A stretch of DNA of 64,000 nucleotides from Sclerotiophoma versabilis (Eukaryota; Ascomycota; Dothideomycetes; Pleosporales; Didymellaceae): NCBI GenBank assembly GCA_012274445.1, contig JAAROD010000058.1:1426001-1490000 (forward strand). The letters are read 5' to 3'. Position 1 is the stretch's first letter, and every line of letters starts with the position of its first letter. The position numbers and the translations under genes are program-made. The notes under the pieces are model-generated. The model searched no databases, had not been told where the DNA came from, and was given only the letters and a program-made list of their open reading frames with translations. Below, one piece after another: positions 22,785 through 34,002 of the stretch.

Positions 22785-23056
22785 GTTGACAACACGAAAG
22801 GATCGTCAGTGTCCAAGAGCATTGGAGCAGTAAAAGAAAATGACTACAGTAACACGAGCAGGGCAGTTCTTAGTTGTGTCGAGTTGCAGCCTGGCATCTC
22901 GGATGCGGACCGGATGTAGGTTGTTCTTACGATCCGTGCCGAAGTGGGTTGGTTACAGGACGAGAAAAGAAAATTGCCATGGAAGTACTTATCGGTGATT
23001 GCATCAACCTTTATTTTTCTACCTATGAAGTAGTGGAACTTAACGCGGTCTGCCTT

Positions 23057-24765
23057 CTAGCGCTCGTGAGCCTTCTTCAACTTCAACTTGAGCCAAGTCA
23101 CTACCGCAGGCCCTGCGTTCGAGCAAGAGATCAAGCCAGCAACTGCACCACAGGCAACCGTAATAAGGTGGCTGGTCTTGCATCCATCTAGGTAGCTCCC
23201 TAGCACCTGTTCGAGTTCTCCACCACTGAACAAGCTCCTAATCTGCGTCGCGCCAGCATCTAATACGGTCTTCGGGTCAAGGTCTGGCAGATTGTCTGCG
23301 AGGCTTGACAATAGTCCGTTTGTGAAAGCCCCTTCACTCGATGCAACAAATAGTGTCTCTCCACAATTTTCCATAAACAGCGTAAGCGTTGTTACAGCCG
23401 CCATGTCGTCTGCCGATACGGAAGCTTGGTTGGCGATCACCGGAATCTGGAGCGCCATGCCAATTCCGACAGCAGTGAGGATCTCGTAGCCAACCCACTC
23501 ACTCGTGAGTGTGCGCGCATTAGACATATAAATCTTCGCATTGCCGGCTAGCGAAAAAAAGGCACCCACCAAGAGGAAGGGCTTATAATGACGCCAAAAT
23601 GTAAGAAGACCGTTTGCGATCATCGTAACAGCCGAAATTCCCAGTACTAGTGGTATCAATCGAATGCCGCTTTGTGAGGCCGAGGCGTTGTTGACAGACT
23701 GGAACTGGACAGGCAGGGTGTACAGCAGTGGGAAGTAGGCTCCTGCCAAGAAGAAGATGTAGCAAGCGTTTACGAGCACCATTTTGTTCTTTAGGAGGTT
23801 ACACTGGATCATAGCTCTCTTGTCCATCACCCACTCGTTGATAATGAAGCAAACAAGGAGTGAAGCAGACCCAGTGAAGCTTCCTATAATGCGCGCGCTA
23901 GTCGAGGGGTATTTGCCGAGCCAGTGCATGGCTAACACAAAGCAGGATAGAGAGGATGCCACAAGTATACCGCCGTTGAAGTCGAGCTGAAGGATTTTCT
24001 CTTGTAGTGAAGCTTCCTTGGGGTTGATAGGAGGTTTGAAACAGGTAAACATGGTGAAAGCTGCCACGAATCCGATCGGCAGATTGATCCTACCTGATGT
24101 CAGTTTAACCGTGATACACACAGAAATGAAGCTCACCAGAAACAAAACCTCCAGCCTATCCTATCAGTTAGGGCTCCTCCTATAAGTGGTCCGAGAACGC
24201 TCGCACAACCGAATGTGACACCAAGAACGCCCATGTACAAAGCGCGATACGTGGGTGCTGCTGTGAGCGCAATGATGATAAACGCTCCAGTCATGATCCC
24301 ACCACTGCCGCATCCAGCTATGATGCGTCCAAATATCACCACCTCGCTACTGGGTGCGAGGGCACATATGATGTTGCCAATCTCGAAGACTAGAATGGAC
24401 AGCAGGAAGACGGTCTTTAGAGGAAAGTATTTGTATGCTTTGCCCCAGCACGATTGGAACGCCGTATGGGTGATGACCATCGAGGTGCCATACCAGGCGA
24501 TGTCGCTGATGGTTCCAAAGTCTGTGGTAATACTCGGTATGGCTATTGAGATGATAGTCGAATCGAGGGCGGAGGTGAAGATGCTGAGAACAAGACCAAT
24601 AGTGATTAGAAGTAGCCGAATTCCGTGCGGATATTGTGTTGCTGTAGCCTCATTATCATGCTGGGGCGTAGGCTCATGGTCTTGCATGTCGTCAGACCGG
24701 AGCATATCAAGCTCTACGGAATGGCGATCGACGGAGAGATCTTCTGCTTGGCTTATTGCCGCCAT
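23057..24765 (-). CDS. MFS drug/metabolite exporter, 14-TM (DHA2-like)
   Basis: Two exons, complement(join(23057..24089, 24137..24765)), 553 residues. The 47-base intron starts GTGAGC. Its acceptor is taken as GGTAG at 24090: the AG four bases earlier would create an immediate TAG stop, whereas this one gives FCFWINLPIGF, the standard junction in this family. Motifs: LDSTIISIAIPSI in TM1 (LDxT motif), GRIIAGCGSGGI (motif B), VLGPLIGGALTDRIGWR (motif C region). The cytosolic N-terminus is about 50 residues, hydrophilic and acidic. Hydrophobic segments agree with 14 transmembrane helices. Relatives export toxins, drugs or secondary metabolites by proton antiport at the plasma membrane. No biosynthetic backbone gene is present nearby, so the substrate is unknown. 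Confidence 0.92.
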
Positions 24766-25447
24766 ATTGCAAGAAGAATGTGAGAGAGGTGGTCGCCAGA
24801 AGACGAAAGATGCCTTTTCCTTATACGAGCGCTCTCCAGATCATGTGATGACATGTCCTTTCTCATCTGGGGTTGTCGTACACCAAGTTGAGGCGCGCGG
24901 AGGGAGGGTCATTTGAGTATTCAGGCGGGAGGCCCTAAACGCGAGATAGTGGACTATGCAGGGTAAGTGCGGAGTACCCTTGCTCTTCACACTTCAATAG
25001 GCCAGCAAGAATGGGTTGTCGTATTGCCAAGTCGTTGCTCGGAAATGCTGTGAAGTGAAACAATGTCTGGTAGCCGCGAATTGGAAATCACGAATCTGAA
25101 ATGGCTACAGGAGGTCGAGGAGCCCTTCATTGAGCAAGTCTAGATCGATCTGTTCAATATGCAACAGTGTTGCAGATGTGCCACAGATTCTATCCTGCGC
25201 ACGCAGGCTGAAAGACGATGTGAATCCGCTTGAGCCCCTAAGCGTTTCTGATCGACTTCTTCGCAGGCCCCAATGATGCATCAGTAAGTGAAGAGAGAGT
25301 GCGTGACGGCCGTGAACGTGACTGGGTGACGTAACCGTGTTGAGCATGGGTTAGCCTGTCACGCGCCAATGCCAGGCGGCTGTGCCTTCGACCTTATCTA
25401 CCGACTCAGTCCGCCTCTCATCAACATCAATATAATGCCTATAGAAA
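24766..25447. promoter_or_regulatory. Divergent promoter region (MFS exporter / Atg15-like lipase)
   Basis: About 680 bases shared by two divergent genes. No TATA box or repeated operator is obvious. Short frames on minus (25105-25545) have no recognisable domain. Confidence 0.45.
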
Positions 25448-27201
25448 ATGAGATCGTTTGAGAAATCTCGCCAAACTTGGACTGCAGTTTCCAAGTCTCT
25501 TTTCGCTGTCGGCATCTTCGCGCAGGTCGCGGTACTGCTTCTCATTCTAAGCTCCTACCTGGGCTTCTACCCTTCCAACAACTCGCCACTTCCAGATCGC
25601 GAAGTCGTCCAAGTGTCCAGCAACGGAGGCTTGACTTTGCGACATGTCATTCATCATGGTGCAGGCCAACCGGGACCGCGTGCAAGGAGGTTGGACGTGA
25701 CAGTCGACAGAGTGGTCCAAGCTGAGGCTGCCGGCCAATTCGGACCTTTTGTCGTCAAGAAAGCTCCCATCACCATCGAAAAGCCCTCACAAATTCACAA
25801 GTATGATGGTCAAAGACCAATGTGGTCGACGATGTCGCCAATATGGGTCGCCGAAGATGTCGCCGGTCCAGATGTCGAAGACAAGGACACCATCATCAGT
25901 CTGGCATCAATGTCCGAAGATGCCTATAAGCCCGGCCCTGAAGATCCGGAATGGATGGATGTAGACGAAAACTACAACTCATCTGTACCATTCGGCTGGG
26001 ATGACAGTGGTATCAGAGGTCACGTATTCAGCGATGACACGAACGGTACCATTATCCTATCTGTGAAAGGTACCACAGTCGCCATGTTCGAAGGAAATGG
26101 TACGTCGGGCCACGATAAGGAAAACGATAACCTGTTCGGTTCCTGCTGCTGTGGACAAGGTGGTTCCTACTGGTGGAAACAGAGCTGTGACTGCATGACT
26201 GGCACCTACACTTGTGACGATAAGTGCGTGAGGGAAGAGCTGAGGAAGCCGAACAGATACTACCAAGCGACCATAGAGCTCTATGAAGAGGTGTTGCGGA
26301 TTTACCCGGACGCAAACATTATCACAACCGGACACAGTCTAGGTGGTGTTCTCGCCTCCCTGATCGGTCTACAGCATGGTATTCCTGCAGTATCGTTCGA
26401 AGCATATCCGCAAGCCATGGCAGCAAAGCGTCTTGGACTCCCTGCGGCTGGTGATGTCGCTCCACTTCGAAAGAATACAGGCGGTTTCCACTTTGGACAC
26501 ACGGCTGACCCGGTTTACATGGGGACCTGCAATGGATTCTCGAGCTTCTGCTCCATTGGCGGTTATGCGTTTGAGACGCTCTGTCACACCGGAAAGCGCT
26601 GTACCTACGATGTTGTCAAAGACTGGGGATGGCGACCAAGCACATCAACCCACCGCTTGAGGTACGCCATCGATAACGTGTACAAGAAATATGAGAAGGC
26701 AGCAACGTGTGTGGACGAAGATGTCACTTGCGTAGACTGCTTCTTGTGGAAGTTTGAAGACGGAACACACACCACGCCTGCAACAACATCAACACCTACC
26801 TCCACATCACATATTAGAACAAGGACTGCGACCTGCAAAACGCCTGGCTGGTGGGGATGCCGCGATGAAACTTCGACGACTGCAACAGCAACCGCTACCG
26901 CAACAGAACCCGTTATCACGTCTACATCCGTATCAAGTACCAGTACATGCAGAACGGTGAGCAACCCTTACATTTCACAACTATATACAGTGACTGACAA
27001 GAACAGCCCGGCTGGTTTGGCTGTAAGGACAAGACTACCGCATCAGTTATTACTTCTTCACCAGAAGCGACTACAACAACATGTATAAGCAAAGGCTGGT
27101 TTGGTCGGTGCAACGACGGTACGCCTGTGACAACAACACCAGCAGCAGAAGGATACGCCTACTATCGTACAGTACCATTAGCAACTCAGACGGCACCATA
27201 G
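25448..27201 (+). CDS. ATG15: Atg15-like vacuolar triacylglycerol lipase / autophagic body lipase
   Basis: Two exons, join(25448..26956, 27007..27201), 567 residues. An N-terminal signal anchor (about 17-40, VGIFAQVAVLLLILSSYLGF) is followed by a luminal lipase class 3 domain. Its GHSLGG elbow carries nucleophile Ser297. A Cys-rich insertion (LFGSCCCGQGGSYWWKQSCD, about 225-245) and the following CDCMTGTYTCDDKC are typical of Atg15. N-glycosylation sites (NGT, NYNS) support a luminal position. Atg15 reaches the vacuole through multivesicular bodies and lyses autophagic bodies and intravacuolar vesicles. The C-terminal tail is Thr/Ser-rich and carries three copies of a short motif: CKTPGWWGC, CRTPGWFGC and CISKGWFGRC. 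The intron falls inside the second copy. A paralogue of Atg15 rather than the orthologue is possible. Confidence 0.9.
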
Positions 27202-27536
27202 CAGCGATGCTGAAGCAATACATACCATTCTACATCGTAGTTACAGATTTTGCGTACAGTCATGAGTGGAGAGTTAGGCTGTATTTGACAAGTCATCTAG
27301 TCTGACCGTGTCAATTCCTACTTCGACATCCAGGGACTGCCACAGCCGTGCTTCTAACGTCACATTCCTGTTTTCCTCTAGCGCTTACGTCCGCAGCAGG
27401 CGATAAGAGATGTACCTCTATGTACTTCGAATGAGTCACCACGTCAAGAAAACAAGTACCACCTCAACACACGCATTTCCACGACACAAGTCACACTGCG
27501 CGAATACCCCCCCAGACTGGAACACGCACCGACAAG
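27202..27536. other. Intergenic region
   Basis: About 335 bases between two plus-strand genes, presumably holding the end of the lipase transcript and the acetyltransferase promoter. Nothing else is recognised. Confidence 0.45.
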
Positions 27537-28241
27537 ATGCTCGATCCACAGTTCCACATTACAACCCCACGCCTGCACCTCTCATACCTCGACCCCTCCA
27601 ACGATGCGCACATGTCATTCATTGTGCATTTGCTGAACAGTCCCGAAATGGTCGCCATAGCTACTAAAACAGGCGCAAAGACCCCGCCTCAACCGCAAAC
27701 CATCTCCGAAGCCCGCGCAGCCCTAACAGCAGCAGCAGAGCGCCTGGAAAAGACAGGAAGCGGGCGCTACATCATCTCACTTCGGAATCCAGACGTCGGT
27801 TTCACGGAGGAGCAGGGCGAGAGAGAGTATCTGGGCTACATCTCCATGCAGCTCAAACGCTTTCCGGATATCGAGTGCCCGAAGATCCCAGATATAGGGT
27901 TTGCGCTACTGGCCAAAAATTACGGGAAAGGGTACGCGAATGAAGCGTGTAGTGCGCTTATACAGCATTTCAAGGAGACGAAGGGGTACGAGAGGTTTGC
28001 TGGGTTTACGCATCCGGAGAACGTGAATAGTCAAAACTTGTTCAAGAGACTGGGGTTCGAGAACCGAGGGATTATGGATGTAGCAGGTATCCTAGGGAGT
28101 GATGGCTCGGCCGCAAGAGTTGCGGTTTGGCTGAAAGGCGTGAGTCCAGAGACAGACTTGAGCGATCTAGGAATTGGCTCAAGCTCGGGTATTGCGTCGA
28201 AGGTGGGTCATTTTGAGAAGGTTGAAAAGCTTGTAGTTTGA
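27537..28241 (+). CDS. GNAT-family N-acetyltransferase (RimJ/RimL-like)
   Basis: Single exon, 234 residues. It begins FHITTPRLHLSYLDPSNDAH, the usual entry strand of Acetyltransf_3/RimJ-like enzymes. The acetyl-CoA-binding segment is ALLAKNYGKGYANEAC (about 121-136), matching the R/Q-x-x-G-x-G/A loop with N-Y-G-K-G-Y. It is followed by TKGYERFAGFTHPENVNSQNLFKRLGFE, where the Asn-x-x-S motif before the last helix is standard. The enzyme would transfer acetyl from acetyl-CoA to an amine; the substrate cannot be predicted. Its stop codon lies 26 bases from that of the convergent DUF3176 gene, so their 3' UTRs must overlap. Confidence 0.9.
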   Translation: MLDPQFHITTPRLHLSYLDPSNDAHMSFIVHLLNSPEMVAIATKTGAKTPPQPQTISEARAALTAAAERLEKTGSGRYIISLRNPDVGFTEEQGEREYLGYISMQLKRFPDIECPKIPDIGFALLAKNYGKGYANEACSALIQHFKETKGYERFAGFTHPENVNSQNLFKRLGFENRGIMDVAGILGSDGSAARVAVWLKGVSPETDLSDLGIGSSSGIASKVGHFEKVEKLVV

Positions 28242-28267
28242 TCAACGAGGTACCCTTTCGCTCACAT

Positions 28268-30672
28268 TCAATCTGACGTATTAGCTGTATGCAGTCCGGC
28301 TGCCTTTTTTTCTGCCTCATGATGGTTCTCGCTAACGAACTCCCACCCTCTCCCGTTGTTCGAGAGGCGGGCAACTATTTTTTTAGTGTCCGCTGTGATC
28401 TTGCCCATGTCTCCCGCAACGATAGTAGTCCCTATTTGATTCCCCGTGAACAGCAAGGGCAGCACGGATGACTTCCACGCGGGGATCTTTTGCCTATCAA
28501 AGAGCATTTTGCCGCACATAATGCACAACAAGAGAGTCGTCAATGCTATTAAAGCCAGTGGAAAACTCAGCCATATCCAATCGAACTGTGTACAGACCGT
28601 TGTCCGGAGCACCGTCCCTTTGACAAAGACTGCATTATTGTACCAGTCATTGCCTTGTTTACGCATCTCGCTAGTAATGGCGGTTGCAACAGACTGCATG
28701 TTGGCGTCGATGCTTTCGAAGCTGGCATTCCCTTTGTTGACTAAGCCTTTGATATACCAAGGATTGCAGCTGAGACTGTTGTAATCGTCCGAATCTCCGT
28801 TAAAGTTGATCCTGCTAGGCGCGGTACAGTTTCCGAGGAGTGTTTCCTGCATGAAATCGATCAAACTCAATGCGTAAATACCGCTGACGCCGTAACTGCA
28901 CTGAGTAGGGAAGGTCCCGTTCAAGTTGTCCAAGTAGGTTCTGGTTAAGTTGTGTTTCTCCTTTGGGATCGAAGTTATATTGTCGATCGTGTATGCTTGG
29001 CCATCGACAAGACAAGGAGTGTGAAAGTGCGCAAAATCAGGGAAAGTGTTGTTTTTCTGGCCTGGGGGCTGCAAAATCGGCGTGTCACGTACAGCCGTTT
29101 CAGTAAATATAGTGTTGCGCACTGATCCATGGTAGTCCCGGATGCAAGGGTAGAGTGAGCACGCCGTCGCCACAACGTCGAGCTCATTCATAAACGGGTA
29201 TGAAGTATTGAAGTTATGGTGTGAACACTCCCAACGCCATGAGCGGTCCTTTTCAACCAGTTCGCAGCCGTTGTTTGTAAATGTGATAACGCTGACGTTG
29301 AGTATGGAAGACCTGAAAATGCCCTCAAATGAGTCATCGAATGCAGCCAGTAGCGAGCCATTCCACCGAGTGAACTTGAGTCGGTCTTTCCAAATGGTGC
29401 CGTGCCCGGAGACTCGTATTATGTTGGTTGGTAAAGCCTGACTTCGCGCTCCACCGATGCCGGAACCGTCTGGTAGAATAAGATTTTGCTCAGTAATGTT
29501 GGTTCTAGTACCATTTGGATAGTGGTACAATTCTAGCGTCTCAGTAATCCAAGGAGTTATATCGACACATCTCCTGCAGACTCCAACGGCCGAATGCGTA
29601 ACGCCGTTGTACGAAGGAAACGAACAGTTGCCGGTGCTGCAGCCAGGTGATATCTCAGAACGTGTAGTGTTGGGATTGGCCAGCCCATCCAAAATAGCGA
29701 CCTTCGTATCCATGTCCAGATCCCAGCGCGGCGCATATAATCGGGCTAGGCCAGGACCAGACATCCACCGTGAGGTTCTGATGGACGCTTCTGCAGGCTC
29801 GAGAGGTAGCTCACAAGGCACAGCTTTAACAGCTTGCTGAGTAAAAGGGCCGATGCCGACAGAAAGAACGACGACTATGCAGCCTAAAAGTGCTGAGTTC
29901 CTATTGCGCATTAGCACATACAGCTCAATTCGTACTGGGCCTAATTTCATACAATGTCTTGGTCCGAAAAATGAGCAGTAGCGAGCCCCAAGGACCGCGA
30001 GCGGCAGTGTCAAAATGAGCTAGGTGTTGGACTGGCTTTGGCTGGCGAAACAACATCCACTTGAGCTGGCTCATGACTGAGACGTGTCAGTCAATGGTAC
30101 CTATGGCAAGTTAGGGCTCGATACACCTCACCTTCTTCCACCACAACCACCATGCATGCCCTGAGTAAGGTAGACAGAATTGCGATCAGTGTGTTGAGAT
30201 TGATGGCATATTTCCAAGCAGGCTGCTCCTTCCGGTGATACTCTGCCATCGTGACTACAATAGCAATCAAAGCAGCTATGGCAATCGCCAGCGATGCGAT
30301 CTCTATCCACCATGTCGTCAGCAATATGGCGCTGCTGTTCTTGACCTTGGTCTTTTCGTGTTCCATAGAATTGGAAACAGGATACTTGTTAGGGAGAAAA
30401 GCGTGAGTCTCTCCTGGTTCAGCGGTGCCTGCTATTTCTTCAGCACCTACTCTTTCGCGATACTGGAGGTTCGGGCGAGGGTCGTCGATTGAGGTTTGTG
30501 TGTTTGTTGATGGTGATATAGAAGATACATCGGAAGGCTCGTTGACTGGACAGGGCTGAAACTTTCTCTGCTCGGTGGTGATTATTGGCTCTCCTGCCTG
30601 ACGCTTACGGATATACGACTGTGTTAATATGAGCTCATCGATGGGGCTGACCGCCCTGTCTTGCGTAGACAT
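28268..30672 (-). CDS. DUF3176-family transmembrane protein
   Basis: Three exons, complement(join(28268..29900, 29953..30076, 30132..30672)), 765 residues. Both introns (GTGAGG...TCTCAG and GTATGA...AATAG) are needed to give the continuous family block: two helices (IASLAIAIAALIAIVVTMAEY and the INLNTLIAILSTLLRACMVV region), then MSQLKWMLFRQPKPVQHL, ARGPWGSLLLIF, and a third helix SALLGCIVVVLSVGIGPFTQQ. This corresponds to DUF3176. A long extracytoplasmic region follows, with many Cys and more than ten N-x-S/T sites, closed by a C-terminal helix (about 680-702, WLSFPLALIALTTLLLCIMC) and a cytosolic tail. The family is common in filamentous ascomycetes and has no assigned function. Cys content and sequons suggest disulfide-bonded, glycosylated surface exposure. 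Confidence 0.9.
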
Positions 30673-31189
30673 AACTGATACGCTATTACGACGATTGGTT
30701 GTCTAATGTATAATTTGGTGGGAAAGAGCAAGTGATAGACAGGAAGGCACCGTGAACCAAGGCGCACATTAACGCGGCGCGGGGTCAGTTGCCTTTTCTT
30801 ACCTACGATCTTACGGACCTCAGCCTTGTACTGCATGCCACTACTTCAATACTCGGGTCCTCTTCTTTTTGTCTGTGCAAGTCAGCGTGTTGGGGGCTGT
30901 GTCACTGAAAGTTGATTGGACCAACAATTGTCGTGCGCCCTCACATGTAGAGCACTGCCCTTTTCCCCAAGCTTGCCTTGAGCTTGGTTCGAACAAAATT
31001 AACAAAGAATAGTAGCATTACGCCTACAACCCAAAAGTATCCCATGGCAATCATCTCTCATCTATCGTCTTGGGGGTATACAAAATGCCAAACAGATTCG
31101 TACATATTGACCCATCCACCAGTTCCATCCCAGTATCCCACATTGCACATTATATCCAAACCTCGTCAATCATCAGCATTGCAATTGAT
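30673..31189. other. Intergenic region
   Basis: About 517 bases: promoter side of the DUF3176 gene and 3' side of the coiled-coil gene, both on minus. Plus-strand frames 30978-31654 overlap the coding sequence antisense and look like shadows. Confidence 0.45.
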
Positions 31190-33182
31190 CTACTGCTCCT
31201 GTTGTTGCTGCGCCGGGTTGCTCGCACCGAACAAACCCCCGAACCAACTCTGCCGATTCGCTGCCTTGCGCGCTTTGCTTGCCTCCTCCTCATTCTGCAC
31301 CAGACGGAGCGGGCGCATGCCCTTGCCTGTCATCGGTCCAGATGTGTCGCTTCGCTCCAAACGTCCGCGCGGCGGGGATGGCGTGTCAACATGTCCACTT
31401 GCACCAGCCGACGTACTGGTCGTGCCAGACATGATGCTCGCGGTGTCGATTTCTCGGTCCTCCGGGATGTTCTGCTGACCAGATGCGGCGCGCGAGGCCG
31501 GATTGCTGGTGTTTTGGCCGGCAATGGGAATGCCAAAGAAGCTGTTCCTTGGGCTGACGAGACCGGGCGACGTTTGTCCAGGAGTGGCGGCGGGCGGGGG
31601 CATGCGGTACATTGTGTTTACGATGTTTGCTGGATCGGGGACAAGGGAGGCTGAGCGGCGGTGTGGGTTACCGCCGCTTGGAGCGCGCTGGGCGATAGGG
31701 ATGCTGGGTGCAGTGGTAGGGTCTTCGTGGACTGCTGAAGCTGGCGGGCCCATGATGGATGTTGGACGTTGTTTGCGAGGAGCGGCGCCAACGACGGATT
31801 TGGCACGCTGGAGGAAGCCAGTAGGTTGCTCATTATCCTTCTCTGGCGGCGGTGGGGGAAGATCCTTATTCGTGTTGGGCTTGTCGTCCATGTCGTTGCC
31901 CAAGACAGATTCGAAGCCCTGGTAAGTAAGAAGACGTCCGATGATCTTGTTGATATACAGGGTGAGAGCTTTGTTCTGGTCTTTCATGCTGTTCAATTCG
32001 GCTTCGAGCTTGCGGACAACTTCAACATCAGGTGCCTCCTCGGCAGACTCCAACTCATCAGCCAAGCTGGTGGACGGGCCTTTACGTGAGGAAGGGCGGT
32101 CATCAGCGTGTGAAGACTCGCGCAAGAAGTCGCCACGGCTCAGATCACCGTTCAACGTCTTCTCACCCAGCAAAAGCTGGAAGCTCTCGTTATCCTCCAT
32201 CAACCTAGCGTTCGTCATACGCGTCTCAAGCAGCTGTTTCTCCAACTCGCGGGTGCGGCCACCTCCAGCGTTCTCAACTTCAAGCACCTTGACCTGATAT
32301 TCTGCAAGCTCGAGGCGAAGGTCTTCGATGATCTTGTCTTTCTGGTGAATGAGTTTTGAGTTGTTGCGCGAGTTGCTGCGCTGAACCGAGTTGGGCGGTG
32401 CAAAGTTCTCGAGATTTTGAGAGGAGTTTGTACGCGAAGGGTTGTTGCGGAAACTCGCTGTCAGAAGTGTCAGAGTCAAACGTTCACGCTGTAGGGTCCA
32501 ACTTACACGCACGCGACAGTGGGGCCTCGCCGTCCTCAACACCTGGGACGTTCTTGGTGGCCATGGTTTCCTTCAGCCGTTGAATCGTCTCCTGTAACTC
32601 TTCCTCACGCGCCTGTGTGATCTCCTTCTCCTTCATAGCCTGGGCACGCTCGGCCTCGTAGATGCCCTCGAGCTCCCTGTGCTGCCGTGTGAGCTCCCTC
32701 TTCTCATTTTCAAGGCTCTCGACCTTCTCCTCTTCCTCGTGAGCACGTTCTTCGAGCTTCGACTGCTCGGTGTGTGCCTCGTCCAGACGCGCGTTGAGCA
32801 CTTCAATCTGCTTCAGGCGCTCCTCAGCCTCAGTCTCGGCCTTCAAGAGGCGTTCTTCGAGATCCTGCAGATACGCCGCCTTCGCTTCTGCAGCAGCGCT
32901 GTCCTCCTCCGTAGGGCTATCGACCTGCGATGAGTTCCTCCTCAGCGTCGAGGGCGGAGCTGGCTTCTTCACCGAGGCGCGCGCCGAGACTGGAGTGCCG
33001 TTGGCCCCTGACCGGACCGATCGTGTCCTGGAAACACCGCCTGCTGTTCCGTTTGTTGTCGTCGTGGACGGGCGAGTGGGCGTGCGGCTCGCGGCAGCAG
33101 GCGAGGACGAAGAGACTCGTGAGGGAGTGTTGCGCCCAGGGGTGCCTGTGGCCGGCGGCTTGTTTACTGTCGCTGTCGACAT
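31190..33182 (-). CDS. Coiled-coil protein of unknown function with Ser/Pro-rich tail
   Basis: Two exons, complement(join(31190..32457, 32507..33182)), 647 residues; the intron is 49 bases (GTAAGT...TGACAG). The start MSTATVNKPPATGTPGRNTP was chosen because upstream in-frame sequence is composed of CA/TG repeats. Layout: disordered Ser/Thr/Arg-rich head (1-90), long heptad coiled coil with runs of E/K/Q (about 95-215), a short break, a second coiled coil (about 250-300), a compact conserved-looking segment QNKALTLYINKIIGRLLTY (about 390-410), then a Pro/Ser-rich tail ending SWFGGLFGASNPAQQQQEQ. The ALTLYINKII segment is, to my memory, shared by fungal proteins automatically labelled 'M protein repeat' without known function. 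A cytoskeletal or polarity scaffold is plausible but not shown. Confidence 0.85.
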
Positions 33183-34002
33183 GATGGGTGGTGTGTGTGT
33201 GGTGTGTGGTGTGTGGTTGTGTAGGCAGCGAGGGCGCAAGTCACAACTCCAATGCAGTCCAAAAAGAAGATCAGCAGGTCGTTGTGAATCTCCAACGGCG
33301 GCCCACTGGCGATCGTCGCGGCTGTGGATCTTGGCTTGTTGCGTTGTCCTCGTACAAGTCTGGTGCACTTGCTCTCACTCTGCGTTGCTGTGATTGACTG
33401 AGAGTAGAGTGACGTGAGTGCGTTGACAGGCTGCTGCGACTGTGCGTGTTTACAAAAGACCAAATAACCCCGTATCAGTTTAACAGGGTAATCGCAATCA
33501 CTTCGGGCAGCTTAATTTCACGCAAGCAGCGGTCCAGTCCACCGCCTTCAGGGTTCCCTGCATGCAGCGCTAGTCGCTCCCTCCTGCTCCTGCGCGTGCC
33601 GCCGCCCTGTCGAGGGCAAATCAGCCGTAGCTTCGGAAACCATGCACCTCCCTGCACACGAGTGACTCGCACCCAGTGCAAGTGACAGCGCAGCACCCAC
33701 TGAACGCCCGGGCAACGGTGGTCCAGCGGTGGAGATTGCATTCGGCCGTGTGTCGGGAAGAGTTGCTGCTCAACATGCGCGAGGAGGGGCGCCATGGCAT
33801 TTGTTGGCTGGCTCAACACGGCGAGTTACGTTTTCGGTGTGTTGTCGATGCCGTTCTGGAAGCTCACGTGCTCAGACGCTAACCCCTGAAACAGAAACAT
33901 TAACATTCATTTTGACATATTGTGGAAGAGGCTCAAGTGGTTCAATTGCGCCTTGGTCAAAGTCTATACCTACCCAATGCAATGCTTTATTATACAAATA
34001 CA
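33183..34002. other. Intergenic region
   Basis: About 820 bases between two minus-strand genes. At 33185-33228 there is a TG-rich microsatellite-like stretch just upstream of the coiled-coil gene start. No further gene is supported. Confidence 0.5.
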
